Assembly (NCBI GenBank): GCA_002338615.1 | Contig: DDIS01000085.1 | Location: forward strand, 12,244 to 76,243 | DNA from: Proteobacteria bacterium UBA1844 | GTDB taxonomy: Bacteria; Pseudomonadota; Gammaproteobacteria; Steroidobacterales; Woeseiaceae | Direction of reading: 5' to 3' | DNA: 64,000 nt | Shown here: one piece after another, positions 18,004 to 26,597 of the stretch | Position numbering within the stretch: the stretch's first letter is position 1 | Layout: every line of letters begins with the position of its first letter | Translations under genes and position numbers: made by a program | The notes under the pieces: generated by a model | The model's input: only the letters and a program-made list of their open reading frames with translations | What the model was told of the DNA's origin: nothing | Databases searched by the model: none

Positions 18004-19145
18004 AGCATTTTTGCCGGAGCGAGAATGCGGCTATCGAGTTTTGCAACATCCGTTGATCCCGTCAGTGCCATGGCGATACGAATCTCGGACTCCATTAAGC
18101 TCAGCAACTTAAATACACCATCGCCGCCAGCCGCACCTAGTGCGTATGCCCACGCGCGGCCAAGCAATACGCCCTGGGCGCCGAGCGCCAACATGCGCAC
18201 CACGTCGAGCCCGGATCGAACGCCGCCATCAACCAGCACAGTAAGCGCATCACCTACCACATCGGATATTTCAGGAAGCATGCTCGCAGTGGATCGCACA
18301 CCATCCAGTTGACGACCGCCGTGATTCGAGACCACGATGCCATCGGCGTTCATTCGAACAGCCTCTTTAGCATCATCCGGATCTAGAATTCCCTTTATAA
18401 TCAGGGGGCCATCCCAGTGGTCGCGAATCCACGCCAGGTCGGCCCAGGTAACAGTCGGATCGAAGTTGTTGGCCAACCATCCGATATAATCTTTCATGCC
18501 GGTGCTCTGTCCCAATACTGGCGCAAGGTTGCCCAAATTGTGAGGTCTGCCCAGCAGCCCTACATCCCATGCCCAACGAGGATGTGTGATGGATTGCCCA
18601 ACACGGCGAATTTCGGCGTTTGGGCCGGACATTCCCGAGTGCACGTCGCGATAGCGCGCTCCCGGCATTGGCATGTCGACGGTGAAAACCAGCGCTGTAC
18701 ATCCTACCGACTTGGCTCGGGCGAGCAGGTCAATCATAAAACCGCGGTCGCGAATTACATAAAGCTGGAACCAAAGCGCGTTGACGTCCGCCGCCGCAAC
18801 CTCTTCGAGCCCGCAGACCGAAACAGTGGAGAGGCAGAAAGGTATACCTTTTCTGGACGCCGCCTCGGCGGCCTGAACTTCTCCACGCCTGGCGTACATC
18901 CCACTTAGTCCGACCGGCCCCAGAGCTATCGGAAGACTGTAGCTTTGACCAAAAAGCTCAGTTGACAGCGTGATTTCAGATACATCTGTCAGCACTCGTT
19001 GCCGAAGCGCCAACCGACCTAGATCAATAGAATTTTGTGCTTGCGTTATCTCCGCATAAGCCCCTCCATCGATATACTCAAACAAGAAGGGTGGAAGCCG
19101 GCGCTTGGCAGCGGCCCGAAAATCAGTAGTCGATGCGATCAACAT
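18000..19145 (-). CDS. lldD: FMN-dependent L-lactate/2-hydroxyacid dehydrogenase
   Basis: 381 residues, the normal length of LldD. Seen: N-terminal [11 protein letters not shown], substrate and FMN motifs QLYVIRDR, the catalytic [10 protein letters not shown], and the C-terminal FMN-phosphate segment [18 protein letters not shown] followed by [11 protein letters not shown]. It oxidises L-lactate (or a similar 2-hydroxy acid) to the keto acid, passing electrons to the respiratory chain or oxygen. In the non-phosphorylated L-fucose pathway the final hydrolase releases pyruvate and L-lactate, so this gene could finish such a route. It lies downstream of the IclR regulator on the same strand (87-nt gap) and is convergent with the amidohydrolase. 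The symbol is by family resemblance; glycolate or another hydroxyacid is possible. Confidence 0.8.
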   Translation of the reverse strand: MLIASTTDFRAAAKRRLPPFLFEYIDGGAYAEITQAQNSIDLGRLALRQRVLTDVSEITLSTELFGQSYSLPIALGPVGLSGMYARRGEVQAAEAASRKGIPFCLSTVSVCGLEEVAAADVNALWFQLYVIRDRGFMIDLLARAKSVGCTALVFTVDMPMPGARYRDVHSGMSGPNAEIRRVGQSITHPRWAWDVGLLGRPHNLGNLAPVLGQSTGMKDYIGWLANNFDPTVTWADLAWIRDHWDGPLIIKGILDPDDAKEAVRMNADGIVVSNHGGRQLDGVRSTASMLPEISDVVGDALTVLVDGGVRSGLDVVRMLALGAQGVLLGRAWAYALGAAGGDGVFKLLSLMESEIRIAMALTGSTDVAKLDSRILAPAKML

Positions 19146-19232
19146 AGATTCTTAGACGGCCACGACAAACTCATTGGAACACCTGGCATTGAAAGAGACT
19201 GATCCGCTGAGAGTCGCTCGTGGTTAATCAGG

Positions 19233-20042
19233 TCAATCTTCCGTCGAAGGGTGTGGCAGCCAGCCAAGTTCAAGACTGATGCTTTCGGCGCATTTTTTTA
19301 CTACCGGCACAAGTTCTTGCATGCGTTGATCATCCATGTACTGAGCGACGCTCGATACACTGATTGCCGCAACGATACGGCCTGTCTCATCCCTTACCGG
19401 AGCTCCAACGCAACGAACGCGGTCCTCATTTTCTTCCAGGTCGAAAGAAAAACCATTCTTGGCATAATGCTGCATTCTCTCTTTCCACGGCTTATATTTG
19501 CGAGGACTATTTGGCACTTGTTCCGCCTTGAAGTATTCGCGCCATTGTTTGACGCTAGAGTCCAGCAGCAATGCCTTTCCCAGTCCGGTTGAGCAGAGCG
19601 GATGGCGTTCGCCTACTCGAGAACCTATTTCGATCCTACGGCGACCCGGGAGTTTATCTAAGTAAAGCGCCGTACTTCCTTCAAGTACCCCCAAGTGAAC
19701 CGCGTCACCGGTCAATTCCGACAATTGTTCTATGTGTGGCCGGGCAACACGCGGCAGATCAAGCTGGGTGCGTGCGGCGTAGCCAAGCTCAAGTAATTTT
19801 GGGCCCGGCACATACCCTTCCCCTGAGATCAACCGAAGGTAGCCTCTGTCGACCAGCGATGAGGCGAGTCGATGCACGGTGCTACGATTTAACTTAAGAT
19901 CGCGAGCCAGTTGCGACAAAGAAGCTGGATGCGAAACGACGCGCTCCAGTAAGTCCAGACCGCGCAAAAGCGTCTGCGTGCCGGCTGACGGTGCTGCAGG
20001 TTTATCCCGAGCTTCGCTAACTCGTGCTGAAGGTGTGCTCAT
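19233..20042 (-). CDS. IclR-family transcriptional regulator
   Basis: 269 residues. The N-terminal winged helix lies at about 24-75 (LLRGLDLLERV, LSQLARDLKLNRSTVHRLAS, LVDRGYLRL) and the rest is the IclR effector-binding domain (AVHLGVLEGSTALYLDKLPG, CSTGLGKALL, CVGAPVRDETGRIVAAISVS). IclR proteins respond to small acids and control adjacent catabolic genes. It is divergent from the FAH-family gene across a 388-nt gap and is followed by the lldD-like gene, so it is the obvious local regulator candidate for the island. Whether it binds the conserved element at 6466, 8343 and 13420 is untested. Confidence 0.88.
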   Translation of the reverse strand: MSTPSARVSEARDKPAAPSAGTQTLLRGLDLLERVVSHPASLSQLARDLKLNRSTVHRLASSLVDRGYLRLISGEGYVPGPKLLELGYAARTQLDLPRVARPHIEQLSELTGDAVHLGVLEGSTALYLDKLPGRRRIEIGSRVGERHPLCSTGLGKALLLDSSVKQWREYFKAEQVPNSPRKYKPWKERMQHYAKNGFSFDLEENEDRVRCVGAPVRDETGRIVAAISVSSVAQYMDDQRMQELVPVVKKCAESISLELGWLPHPSTED

Positions 20043-20430
20043 AATTTAATATTAGATCTCACATACTGGACGTGGCGGTGGATAGCACATAAACTCGTGC
20101 CGAGAATAACATGTGGAGCGCTCCGGTTAAAGGAGCGAAATAAGGAAAGTCGCCGTTTGTTTCGTATAAAAATCCAAGAAATCAAATCGTTACAGGGCAT
20201 CAAGCCGCCATACAATCGTTTGGCTGATATGGCGCCCCGTTGAGTAATTTAGAGTTACGTCGTTTATTGCCGTTCGCACAGGCGAAGCTTTTACGCGACG
20301 CGGAGCAACTTGTACCGTCGCATCTTGGATCGTCCGAAGTAGCTCGGCAAAGCATTAGACATTTTAACTGATAACGACAGCCGGGCAAGCGATAGCTGGG
20401 TTGTCAACAAGTTGCTGGAGGACAAAAATA
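20043..20430. other. 388-nt divergent intergenic region
   Basis: Lies between the iclR gene and the FAH-family gene and must hold promoters for both. A GGAGCGCTCC palindrome at about 20115-20124 is the only symmetrical site noticed. GGAGG at 20417-20421 is the ribosome site for the GTG start of the FAH-family gene. No copy of the conserved TGCCATC element was found here. Confidence 0.5.
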
Positions 20431-21291
20431 GTGAAGCTTGTACGGTATGGCGCGACAGGATTCGAGAGGCCCGGTATCGTCGACGACGATGGAAATCTTC
20501 GCTGCATTTTTTCGCACGTTGGTGATATCGGGCCCGAGCAACTTAGTCCGGACGGATTGGCGAGTATTGCTGCAATCGATGTGACGCAATTACCGGTCAT
20601 TACTGACGAAAAACGAATCGGCATCCCGTTCACCGGAACACGCAAGTTCCTTGGCGTTGGTCTTAACTTTGCCGATCACGCCGCGGAATCCGGTTTGCCT
20701 ATCCCGACGGAGCCAGTCATATTTACAAAAGCGATTTCATGTCTGCAAGGACCAAATGACAAAGTGATGTTGCCGCCAGGTTCTACAAAGACTGACTGGG
20801 AGGTCGAACTCGGGGTGGTAATTGGTACTGCAGCATCCCATATTGCAGAAAGTGATGCGCTGAATTATGTCGCAGGCTATTGCGTAGTCAATGATGTCAG
20901 CGAGCGGGAGTATCAATTGGATCGTGAAGGTACCTGGGACAAAGGAAAGGGATACGATACGTTCGGCCCGGTCGGTCCGTGGCTGGTAACGACGGACGAA
21001 GTACCGGACCCACACAAGCTAGCAATGTGGCTTGACTTAAACGGCAAGCGAATGCAGGACGGCAATACTCGCACTATGATTTTCGGCGTCCCTAAACTAG
21101 TGAGTTACATCAGCAACTTCATTACATTGGAGCCAGGGGACATCATAACCACCGGGACTCCTCCCGGCGTGGGCCTTGGCCAAAAGCCGCCATTCTACTT
21201 AAAGGAAGGCGACGAGATTCACCTTGGGATTGAAAAGTTGGGCGATCAGCGGCAACAGGTTGTCAGAAGTTCAAAAACAATAACAGCCTGA
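20431..21291 (+). CDS. Fumarylacetoacetate hydrolase-family protein
   Basis: 286 residues, the length typical of sugar-acid FAH hydrolases. The start is GTG at 20431 (VKLVRYGATGFERPG), behind GGAGG; an in-frame TTG at 20401 has no ribosome site. Seen: FLGVGLNFADHA, metal-ligand segment DWEVELGVVIG, CVVNDVSEREYQ, KGYDTFGPVGPWLVT and the C-terminal PGDIITTGTPPGVG. Members cleave diketo acids; the closest functional parallel is 2,4-diketo-3-deoxy-L-fuconate hydrolase, which gives pyruvate plus lactate. The neighbouring dehydratase, SDR and lldD-like genes fit this, but the exact diketo acid is not known. Cytoplasmic. First gene of the + strand run after the IclR gene. Confidence 0.82.
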   Translation: MKLVRYGATGFERPGIVDDDGNLRCIFSHVGDIGPEQLSPDGLASIAAIDVTQLPVITDEKRIGIPFTGTRKFLGVGLNFADHAAESGLPIPTEPVIFTKAISCLQGPNDKVMLPPGSTKTDWEVELGVVIGTAASHIAESDALNYVAGYCVVNDVSEREYQLDREGTWDKGKGYDTFGPVGPWLVTTDEVPDPHKLAMWLDLNGKRMQDGNTRTMIFGVPKLVSYISNFITLEPGDIITTGTPPGVGLGQKPPFYLKEGDEIHLGIEKLGDQRQQVVRSSKTITA

Positions 21292-21817
21292 CTATCTGAA
21301 GTTTGTTGTTTGTCGAGTGAACTCGTATTGGCGGCGTCTGGAGACTGAATTCTGGATAAGCAGGCGCCTCTGCCTAGATAGGTAGTGGCGTTCAATACAG
21401 TGACCAAAACCGCAGCCGCATCATCGTCAATTTAGCCTTGACACTCGCAAGGCTGTGTGGTGTTCTATATATTGATGTCAGATTTCAGATATAGGGCTAA
21501 TTGAGTTATCCAGATTTAGGTTGATTGCCGCCGCCCCGTAAATCACTGCAAGCCAAGGGCCAACTATTGATCTGATTGGCTTGACGTTCGACGGCAACGC
21601 GATAATTGATAAACGGCACCAGAACAGGGGTAGGAAATACTCGGTCGCTGACCATTTTATCGTGGCACAAATTAGCGCCTCGGCCAGGTGGTGCATGAAT
21701 GATATTGCCGCCAGGGACATAGAAATGTAGCACCAGGTAAGAAGTTGCTAGACGTGATCATGTTTCAGCTTCGTATCGTCGGCTTGTTGAAATCGTAGAA
21801 TCAAAAAAGGATAAACA
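21292..21817. other. 526-nt intergenic region
   Basis: No convincing gene. Two overlapping open frames on the - strand (about 21478-21733) have no ribosome site and match nothing I recognise; they may be decayed coding DNA. An inverted, weaker copy of the conserved element lies at 21465-21487, and CTATAT...ATATAG arms flank an 18-nt centre at 21465-21494. AAAGGA just before 21818 is the ribosome site for the MFS gene. Confidence 0.45.
21465..21487 (-). promoter_or_regulatory. Possible fourth copy of the conserved element, inverted
   Basis: Read on the - strand it matches the element core at about 17 of 23 positions (shared TATATA, TGAT and GAT blocks: CTATATATTGATGTCAGAT against CTATATACTGATATACGAT). 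It lies about 330 nt before the MFS transporter gene. The match is weaker than among copies 1-3. Confidence 0.35.
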
Positions 21818-23140
21818 ATGGTTCGATCGACCGGCATCGCAGAGCCTGTTCGTCGCGGACGAATTCGATGGCTGATGGTGACATTGGTTTTCGGCGTTGC
21901 GGCTGTAGCGTACCTCGACCGCAGCAATATTTCGATTGCGGCCCCTGTCCTGAAGCTGGATTTTGCACTGACCGATATTCAACTGGGCATGGTATTTAGT
22001 GCGTTCGTGCTTGGATACGCAATAACACAGCCTATCGCGGGGCGAATGGCCGACCGATTCGGTGCGTATATTCTTATCGCTGTTGGCATCTTTTGGTGGA
22101 GTGTTCTCACCGCCATAACTGCAATGCTACCGTCCAACTTCGTGGGTGCATTTGCTGCGCTGCTCGGCGTCAGATTCATACTTGGTGTCGGTGAATCCGT
22201 AATTTTTCCCGCCAGTAATCGACTGGTCGAAAGCTGGATACCTTCCAATGAGAGAGGCTTGGCCAATGGATTGATCTTTGCCGGCGTCGGATTTGGCGCA
22301 GGAGTTGCTCCACCATTGATCAGTTCAATCATGATCGAACATGATTGGCGATATGCATTCTGGGTAACCGCAATTATCGGAATCGTTGCTTTGATTATCT
22401 GGTTGCTATTTGCACGGGAAACCCCTCAGAAACATGCACACGTAGGGCAAGCCGAACTGGATTATATTGAAGCCGATAAGATAAAAAGATCGGTAAAAAG
22501 TAGAACCAACTCGCTTGCTCCATGGCGCAAGATAATCCTTAATCGCCACATCGCTTTACTCACGTTCAGCTATTTCTGTTACGGCTACGTAGCCTACATA
22601 TTTTTTACCTGGTTTTTTACGTATTTGCTGACCGTTAGAGGTTTGAATCTGAGGGCAAGTGGAATATATGGAATGCTCCCATTTATTGCGATGGCAATTG
22701 CATCGCCTTTGGGTGGGTGGATTTCGGATCAGCTGTCTGTGCGTTACACCAAGCGCATCGGACGATGCTATGTCGCAGCTGCAGGAATGATGCTAACTGC
22801 AGTATTTGTGGTGTTTGCGACGACCGTGTCAGATCCTCGACTAGCCGCCGTTGTGCTCGCTGCTGGATCCGGATCCTTGTATCTCGCCCAAAGTGCATTC
22901 TGGACGTTAAGTGCAGACATTGGACGGTCGTCCGCTGGATCCGTTGCCGGAGTAATGAACTTGGGCAGCCAGATAGGCGGTGTTGCTGTAGGCATTCTTA
23001 CACCAATTCTGGCGGCAACAGCCGTGGGTTGGTCTGGGGCATTCATCTTTACGGCGTTAATATGTTTTGCGGGAGCGGTGGCCTGGTTGTTTATCGACCC
23101 ACATGCATCCTTGGATAGCAGCCAGGTTGTTGGAAGCTAA
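21818..23140 (+). CDS. MFS transporter, anion:cation symporter (ACS) type
   Basis: 440 residues with 12 predicted membrane segments. The first loop carries the ACS-like start AYLDRSNISIAAPVL, and the A-motif appears as GRMADRFGAYIL. Relatives import sugar acids such as galactonate, glucarate or phthalate-type anions. It sits between the FAH-family hydrolase and the Ldh/dehydratase pair, so it is the likely inner-membrane importer for the substrate of this island. The ribosome site AAAGGA precedes the ATG well. The protein appears complete. Confidence 0.88.
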   Translation: MVRSTGIAEPVRRGRIRWLMVTLVFGVAAVAYLDRSNISIAAPVLKLDFALTDIQLGMVFSAFVLGYAITQPIAGRMADRFGAYILIAVGIFWWSVLTAITAMLPSNFVGAFAALLGVRFILGVGESVIFPASNRLVESWIPSNERGLANGLIFAGVGFGAGVAPPLISSIMIEHDWRYAFWVTAIIGIVALIIWLLFARETPQKHAHVGQAELDYIEADKIKRSVKSRTNSLAPWRKIILNRHIALLTFSYFCYGYVAYIFFTWFFTYLLTVRGLNLRASGIYGMLPFIAMAIASPLGGWISDQLSVRYTKRIGRCYVAAAGMMLTAVFVVFATTVSDPRLAAVVLAAGSGSLYLAQSAFWTLSADIGRSSAGSVAGVMNLGSQIGGVAVGILTPILAATAVGWSGAFIFTALICFAGAVAWLFIDPHASLDSSQVVGS

Positions 23141-23294
23141 TCATCGACAAGGGAGCACATTTCGCAATTGGTTTGCGCCGCACTCGTCAGAATTTACGGC
23201 AAGCCGGCCCGCAAAACATGGCCGAATGGCAGCTGAATCCGCAATCGGACGCAAGTGGTCCAGTGTGACCGAGAATTGCGACTGAGGACTGCAA

Positions 23295-24341
23295 ATGGAA
23301 AAGGCTAATGTCGATGTTGCAACAATACTATCGGCAGCTACTGGCGTACTGAAATCGTCGGGGCTTGATGATGCGATGGCACTCACGGTCGCAGAGACGT
23401 TGGTCCAAGCCGACATGACGGGTCACCATACGCATGGATTGCAACTCCTTCCGTATTACCTGAATGAGTTAGAGACTGGCGGAATGGCCAAGTCGGGAAA
23501 TGTGCAAGTTGTGCGCGACGATGGTGCCAGCTTTTTTTGGTGTGCCAAACGCCTACCAGGGGCGTGGGTGTTGCGGCAGGCAATTGAGACAATGATAGAG
23601 CGTTCCGCGAAGAGGCCTGTTGTCACGGCTAGTATTTCTGAATGCTTTCACATCGGCTCACTGCAGACCTATTTAAGTACCGCTACAGATCGAGGACTGG
23701 TTTGCATCGTGTCAGCTACAGACCCTTCTGTAGCATCCGTTGCTCCGTTTGGCGGTACCGAGCCAATTCTTACATCAAACCCCGTCGCATTTGGTATACC
23801 GACAAGCTATGAACCGATTCTGGTGGACCTGTGTACGTCGGTGACAAGCAACTCGGCCATGATGGGACATCTTAATGAAGGCACGCGGCCTAAGAGTGAG
23901 TGCCTCCTCGACAATGAGGGCAACGCTACCAATGATCCACAGGTTCTCAAAACGGATCCTCCCGGCACCATTATGCCCCTCGGTGGCGAGGATTTTGGTT
24001 ACAAGGGCTTTGGGCTCGGCTTGGTGGTTGAAGCACTAACCCTTGCCCTTAGCGGTTACGGTAGGAATGCAGGTCACAGGGCTTACGGTGAGGGTGTCTT
24101 CCTGCAAATTATTAACCCTGACTACTTTGCCGGGCGACTCGTATTCGAGCGTGAAATGAGCAATCTTGTAGAGCGTTGCAAGAATAGTCGAGTTCCCGCA
24201 GGCGGAGCACCGGTTAGAATGCCCGGGCAGCGCGCACAAGAGCTACATCGTGAAGCTCGAAATTCCGGCGTGCGAGTCACGGCGTCCATTCTTTCGTTGC
24301 TCGAACCGTGGATTAGTAGCTCGCCATGCGCGAGCCACTAA
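23295..24341 (+). CDS. Ldh/malate dehydrogenase-family (YbiC/DlgD type) NAD(P)-dependent oxidoreductase
   Basis: 348 residues of the malate/L-lactate/2,3-diketogulonate dehydrogenase family, unrelated to classical LDH. Seen: N-terminal ADMTGHHTHGLQLLPYY (family form GHxSHG), ISECFHIGSLQTYL, LTSNPVAFGIPT, and GGEDFGYKGFGLGLVVEAL. These enzymes interconvert 2-keto and 2-hydroxy acids. The start ATG at 23295 lies behind GAGGAC. It precedes the enolase-superfamily gene by 23 nt, an arrangement common for sugar-acid catabolism. The exact substrate cannot be read from the sequence. Confidence 0.8.
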   Translation: MEKANVDVATILSAATGVLKSSGLDDAMALTVAETLVQADMTGHHTHGLQLLPYYLNELETGGMAKSGNVQVVRDDGASFFWCAKRLPGAWVLRQAIETMIERSAKRPVVTASISECFHIGSLQTYLSTATDRGLVCIVSATDPSVASVAPFGGTEPILTSNPVAFGIPTSYEPILVDLCTSVTSNSAMMGHLNEGTRPKSECLLDNEGNATNDPQVLKTDPPGTIMPLGGEDFGYKGFGLGLVVEALTLALSGYGRNAGHRAYGEGVFLQIINPDYFAGRLVFEREMSNLVERCKNSRVPAGGAPVRMPGQRAQELHREARNSGVRVTASILSLLEPWISSSPCASH

Positions 24342-24364
24342 ACCGATTAGCCTGAGGAAACACA

Positions 24365-25531
24365 GTGCCACTCATCGATTTCGTCGAAATTCACGAAATA
24401 GCTTGGGACGCGCCGGGTTTGAGTATGGACTCAAGTGGTTTCAATATCGTTTGTAAACCGGGTGCAAGTATTGCGCTCAGAAAATTCGTTATTGCGATCG
24501 GTAGCGAGGACGGCTCACGTGGCGAGTACGCTGCGCTGTGGGGTGGTAGCCCCAACTCCCTTGCACAAGTCTTGACTCTGGCCCCTCACTTACTGGGACG
24601 AGACGCGCTTGAACGCGAGCTGATTGGCGATGACTTTAAACGGTTTATGCGTCACTTTGACAGAATGGGAATTGGTCCGATCGACATTGCGCTTTGGGAC
24701 CTCGCGGGGAAGCGAAGCAATCAGTCAGTGTCAGAGATGTTGGGAGGCTATCGCAAGCGCCTTCCTGCGTATGCAAGCACATACCACGGCGATCGCAACG
24801 GTGCGCTATCAACACCCGAAGACTACGTGAATTTTGCAGAGCACTGCCATTCCCTTGGATTTACCGCGTTCAAAATGCACGGTTGGACCGAGGGAAACGT
24901 AGCCGAGGAAGTTGAAACAGTTCGTCAGCTTGGCAAGCAGCTTGGAGGCCGCATGCACTTGATGCTTGATCCGGCATCCGAATTGCGGACCTTCGCCGAT
25001 GCGCTTGCAGTCGGACGTGCGTGTGACGAGGCAGGTTTCTACTGGCTTGAGGATCCAATGCGAGACGGTGGTTCGTCGGCGCACTTACACAGAAAACTCC
25101 GGCAGATGATACGAACCCCACTTCTGCAGGGGGAACACGTGCGCGGCCTGGAGTTGAAGGCGGATCTTGTGAAGGCAGATGGGACAGATTTCTTGCGTAG
25201 CGATCCCGAGTACGACATGGGGATTACGGGTGCTATGAAGATTGCCCATTTGGGCGAGGCATTCGGTCTGGATGTTGAAATTCACGCGTCGGGCCCGGCA
25301 CACCGCCACTGCATGTCTGCGATGCGAAACTCGAATTACTACGAGTTGGCGCTCGTTGGGCCGAATTGCAGGAATGCGCTACCGCCTATATATGCGTGTG
25401 GATATTCTGACGAGATGGACGCGGTGGGGCCGGATGGATGCGTTGACGTACCAACTGGCCCTGGGTTGGGTGTGATCTATGACTGGGACTGGATCCATTC
25501 CCATCAATCAGCTGTACACACGTTTCGTTAG
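24365..25531 (+). CDS. Enolase-superfamily (mandelate racemase/muconate lactonizing) enzyme
   Basis: 388 residues, GTG start behind GAGGAA. Metal ligands are visible as Asp202 (LMLDP), Glu229 (WLEDP) and Glu257 (QGEHV), and the His-Asp pair of the mandelate-racemase subgroup as Asp280/284 and His307 (EIHASGP). The usual KxK catalytic motif reads Lys170-Met-His172 (FKMHGW), so one general base is replaced. This is the position of an acid-sugar dehydratase (for example L-fuconate-type) in the local pathway, converting an aldonate to a 2-keto-3-deoxy acid, but the KxH form means it is not a standard FucD. Cytoplasmic. Confidence 0.83.
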   Translation: MPLIDFVEIHEIAWDAPGLSMDSSGFNIVCKPGASIALRKFVIAIGSEDGSRGEYAALWGGSPNSLAQVLTLAPHLLGRDALERELIGDDFKRFMRHFDRMGIGPIDIALWDLAGKRSNQSVSEMLGGYRKRLPAYASTYHGDRNGALSTPEDYVNFAEHCHSLGFTAFKMHGWTEGNVAEEVETVRQLGKQLGGRMHLMLDPASELRTFADALAVGRACDEAGFYWLEDPMRDGGSSAHLHRKLRQMIRTPLLQGEHVRGLELKADLVKADGTDFLRSDPEYDMGITGAMKIAHLGEAFGLDVEIHASGPAHRHCMSAMRNSNYYELALVGPNCRNALPPIYACGYSDEMDAVGPDGCVDVPTGPGLGVIYDWDWIHSHQSAVHTFR

Positions 25532-25617
25532 CAGGGGGTTGACGATTAGCTATCAGAAAAATTGTTTGCCACTAACTCAAATGGTTGTGAGAAGACGCAA
25601 TTTCGGAGAACACTACC

Positions 25618-26562
25618 TTGAACGATGAATTCACTTTTTCTGGCGATCCTTCGATGCTAATGGCTACAGCAGCATCTGTTGGAGGACAGGATGAAATTCC
25701 CGTGATCGACACTCATGTACATATATGGGATCGAACAAGGCCGCAAGGCGCGCCGTTTCCGCCACAAATGCTTTACGGAGCAGCAACACCGGACGTAAAA
25801 CTAGGTCCCTGGTACAGGCAATATATGACTCCCGCTGGAATCGTAGGAGCTATTGCTGTTGAAGCAAGCCCGTGGATTGAAGATAACCTGTGGCTGCTAC
25901 AGGCGTGTGAGCAAGATACGTTTCTGGTCGGTGCAATTGGTAATCTGCGGCCAGAAACCAAGGAATTTCCAGAATACCTGGACCGCTACCAGAAATTTCC
26001 ACTCTTCCTGGGAATACGTCACGGTAATCTATGGGGGTTTGACATTGTTCAACAATCTACAGACGCAGCGTTTCTTGCAGGCCTCAAACTTTTAGCCGAC
26101 GCGGGCCTGGTATTGGAAACGGCAAATCCGCAACTGGACAACATGGATGCGGTTGTCCGCATCAGCGATGCTGTGCCGGAACTCACTATCGTAATTACTC
26201 ATCTGGCTGGCTTTAATCCTCCCATTGCAGCGCTTGATCGGTACGACCGTGTGTTGCGGGAAATTAGGCAACGACCAAGAATTTACGGAAAAATTTCATA
26301 CCTTTCACTGTACGAACAGGACGCCGCGCCAAGTCTCGATTTGGCCGACCACAAAGACAAGTTGGATCGGTTGACGGAAGCGTTTGGCGAGGACAGAGTG
26401 GTTGCTGGAGCATTCGAAAATCGGGCTGAAACCGACCTTCGTGTGTTCAGGGAATACTACTCAACCAAACCGCGCATTGTGGCCGAGAAGTTCTTTTGGA
26501 GAAATTCCATCAATGCATACAAATGGAAGAGACGAGAGCAGGGTCAACCCGAAGCAGGTTGA
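25618..26562 (+). CDS. Amidohydrolase-family (COG3618) protein, strand-8 Asp lost, no leader
   Basis: 314 residues, TTG start at 25618 with GGAG at 25605-25608 (9-nt spacer). Third full-length paralogue of the family in the window. It keeps DTHVHIWD and the ITHLAGF His, and the shared EASPWIEDNLWLL and FLGIRHGNLWG segments, but the GSDWP motif of strand 8 reads AGAFENRA, so the Asp that normally activates the nucleophile is missing. Unlike the other two it has no export leader and should be cytoplasmic. It could be an enzyme with changed chemistry or a binding protein. The PQQ dehydrogenase gene follows after 35 nt. Confidence 0.78.
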   Translation: MNDEFTFSGDPSMLMATAASVGGQDEIPVIDTHVHIWDRTRPQGAPFPPQMLYGAATPDVKLGPWYRQYMTPAGIVGAIAVEASPWIEDNLWLLQACEQDTFLVGAIGNLRPETKEFPEYLDRYQKFPLFLGIRHGNLWGFDIVQQSTDAAFLAGLKLLADAGLVLETANPQLDNMDAVVRISDAVPELTIVITHLAGFNPPIAALDRYDRVLREIRQRPRIYGKISYLSLYEQDAAPSLDLADHKDKLDRLTEAFGEDRVVAGAFENRAETDLRVFREYYSTKPRIVAEKFFWRNSINAYKWKRREQGQPEAG

Positions 26563-26597
26563 ATTCTCGGACCCAGGTTTTTGGAGGTTATATCGGT

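Noticed and set aside
20115..20124. GGAGCGCTCC palindrome upstream of iclR as an IclR operator
   Set aside because: Too short and not repeated near the other island genes, so no support beyond chance.
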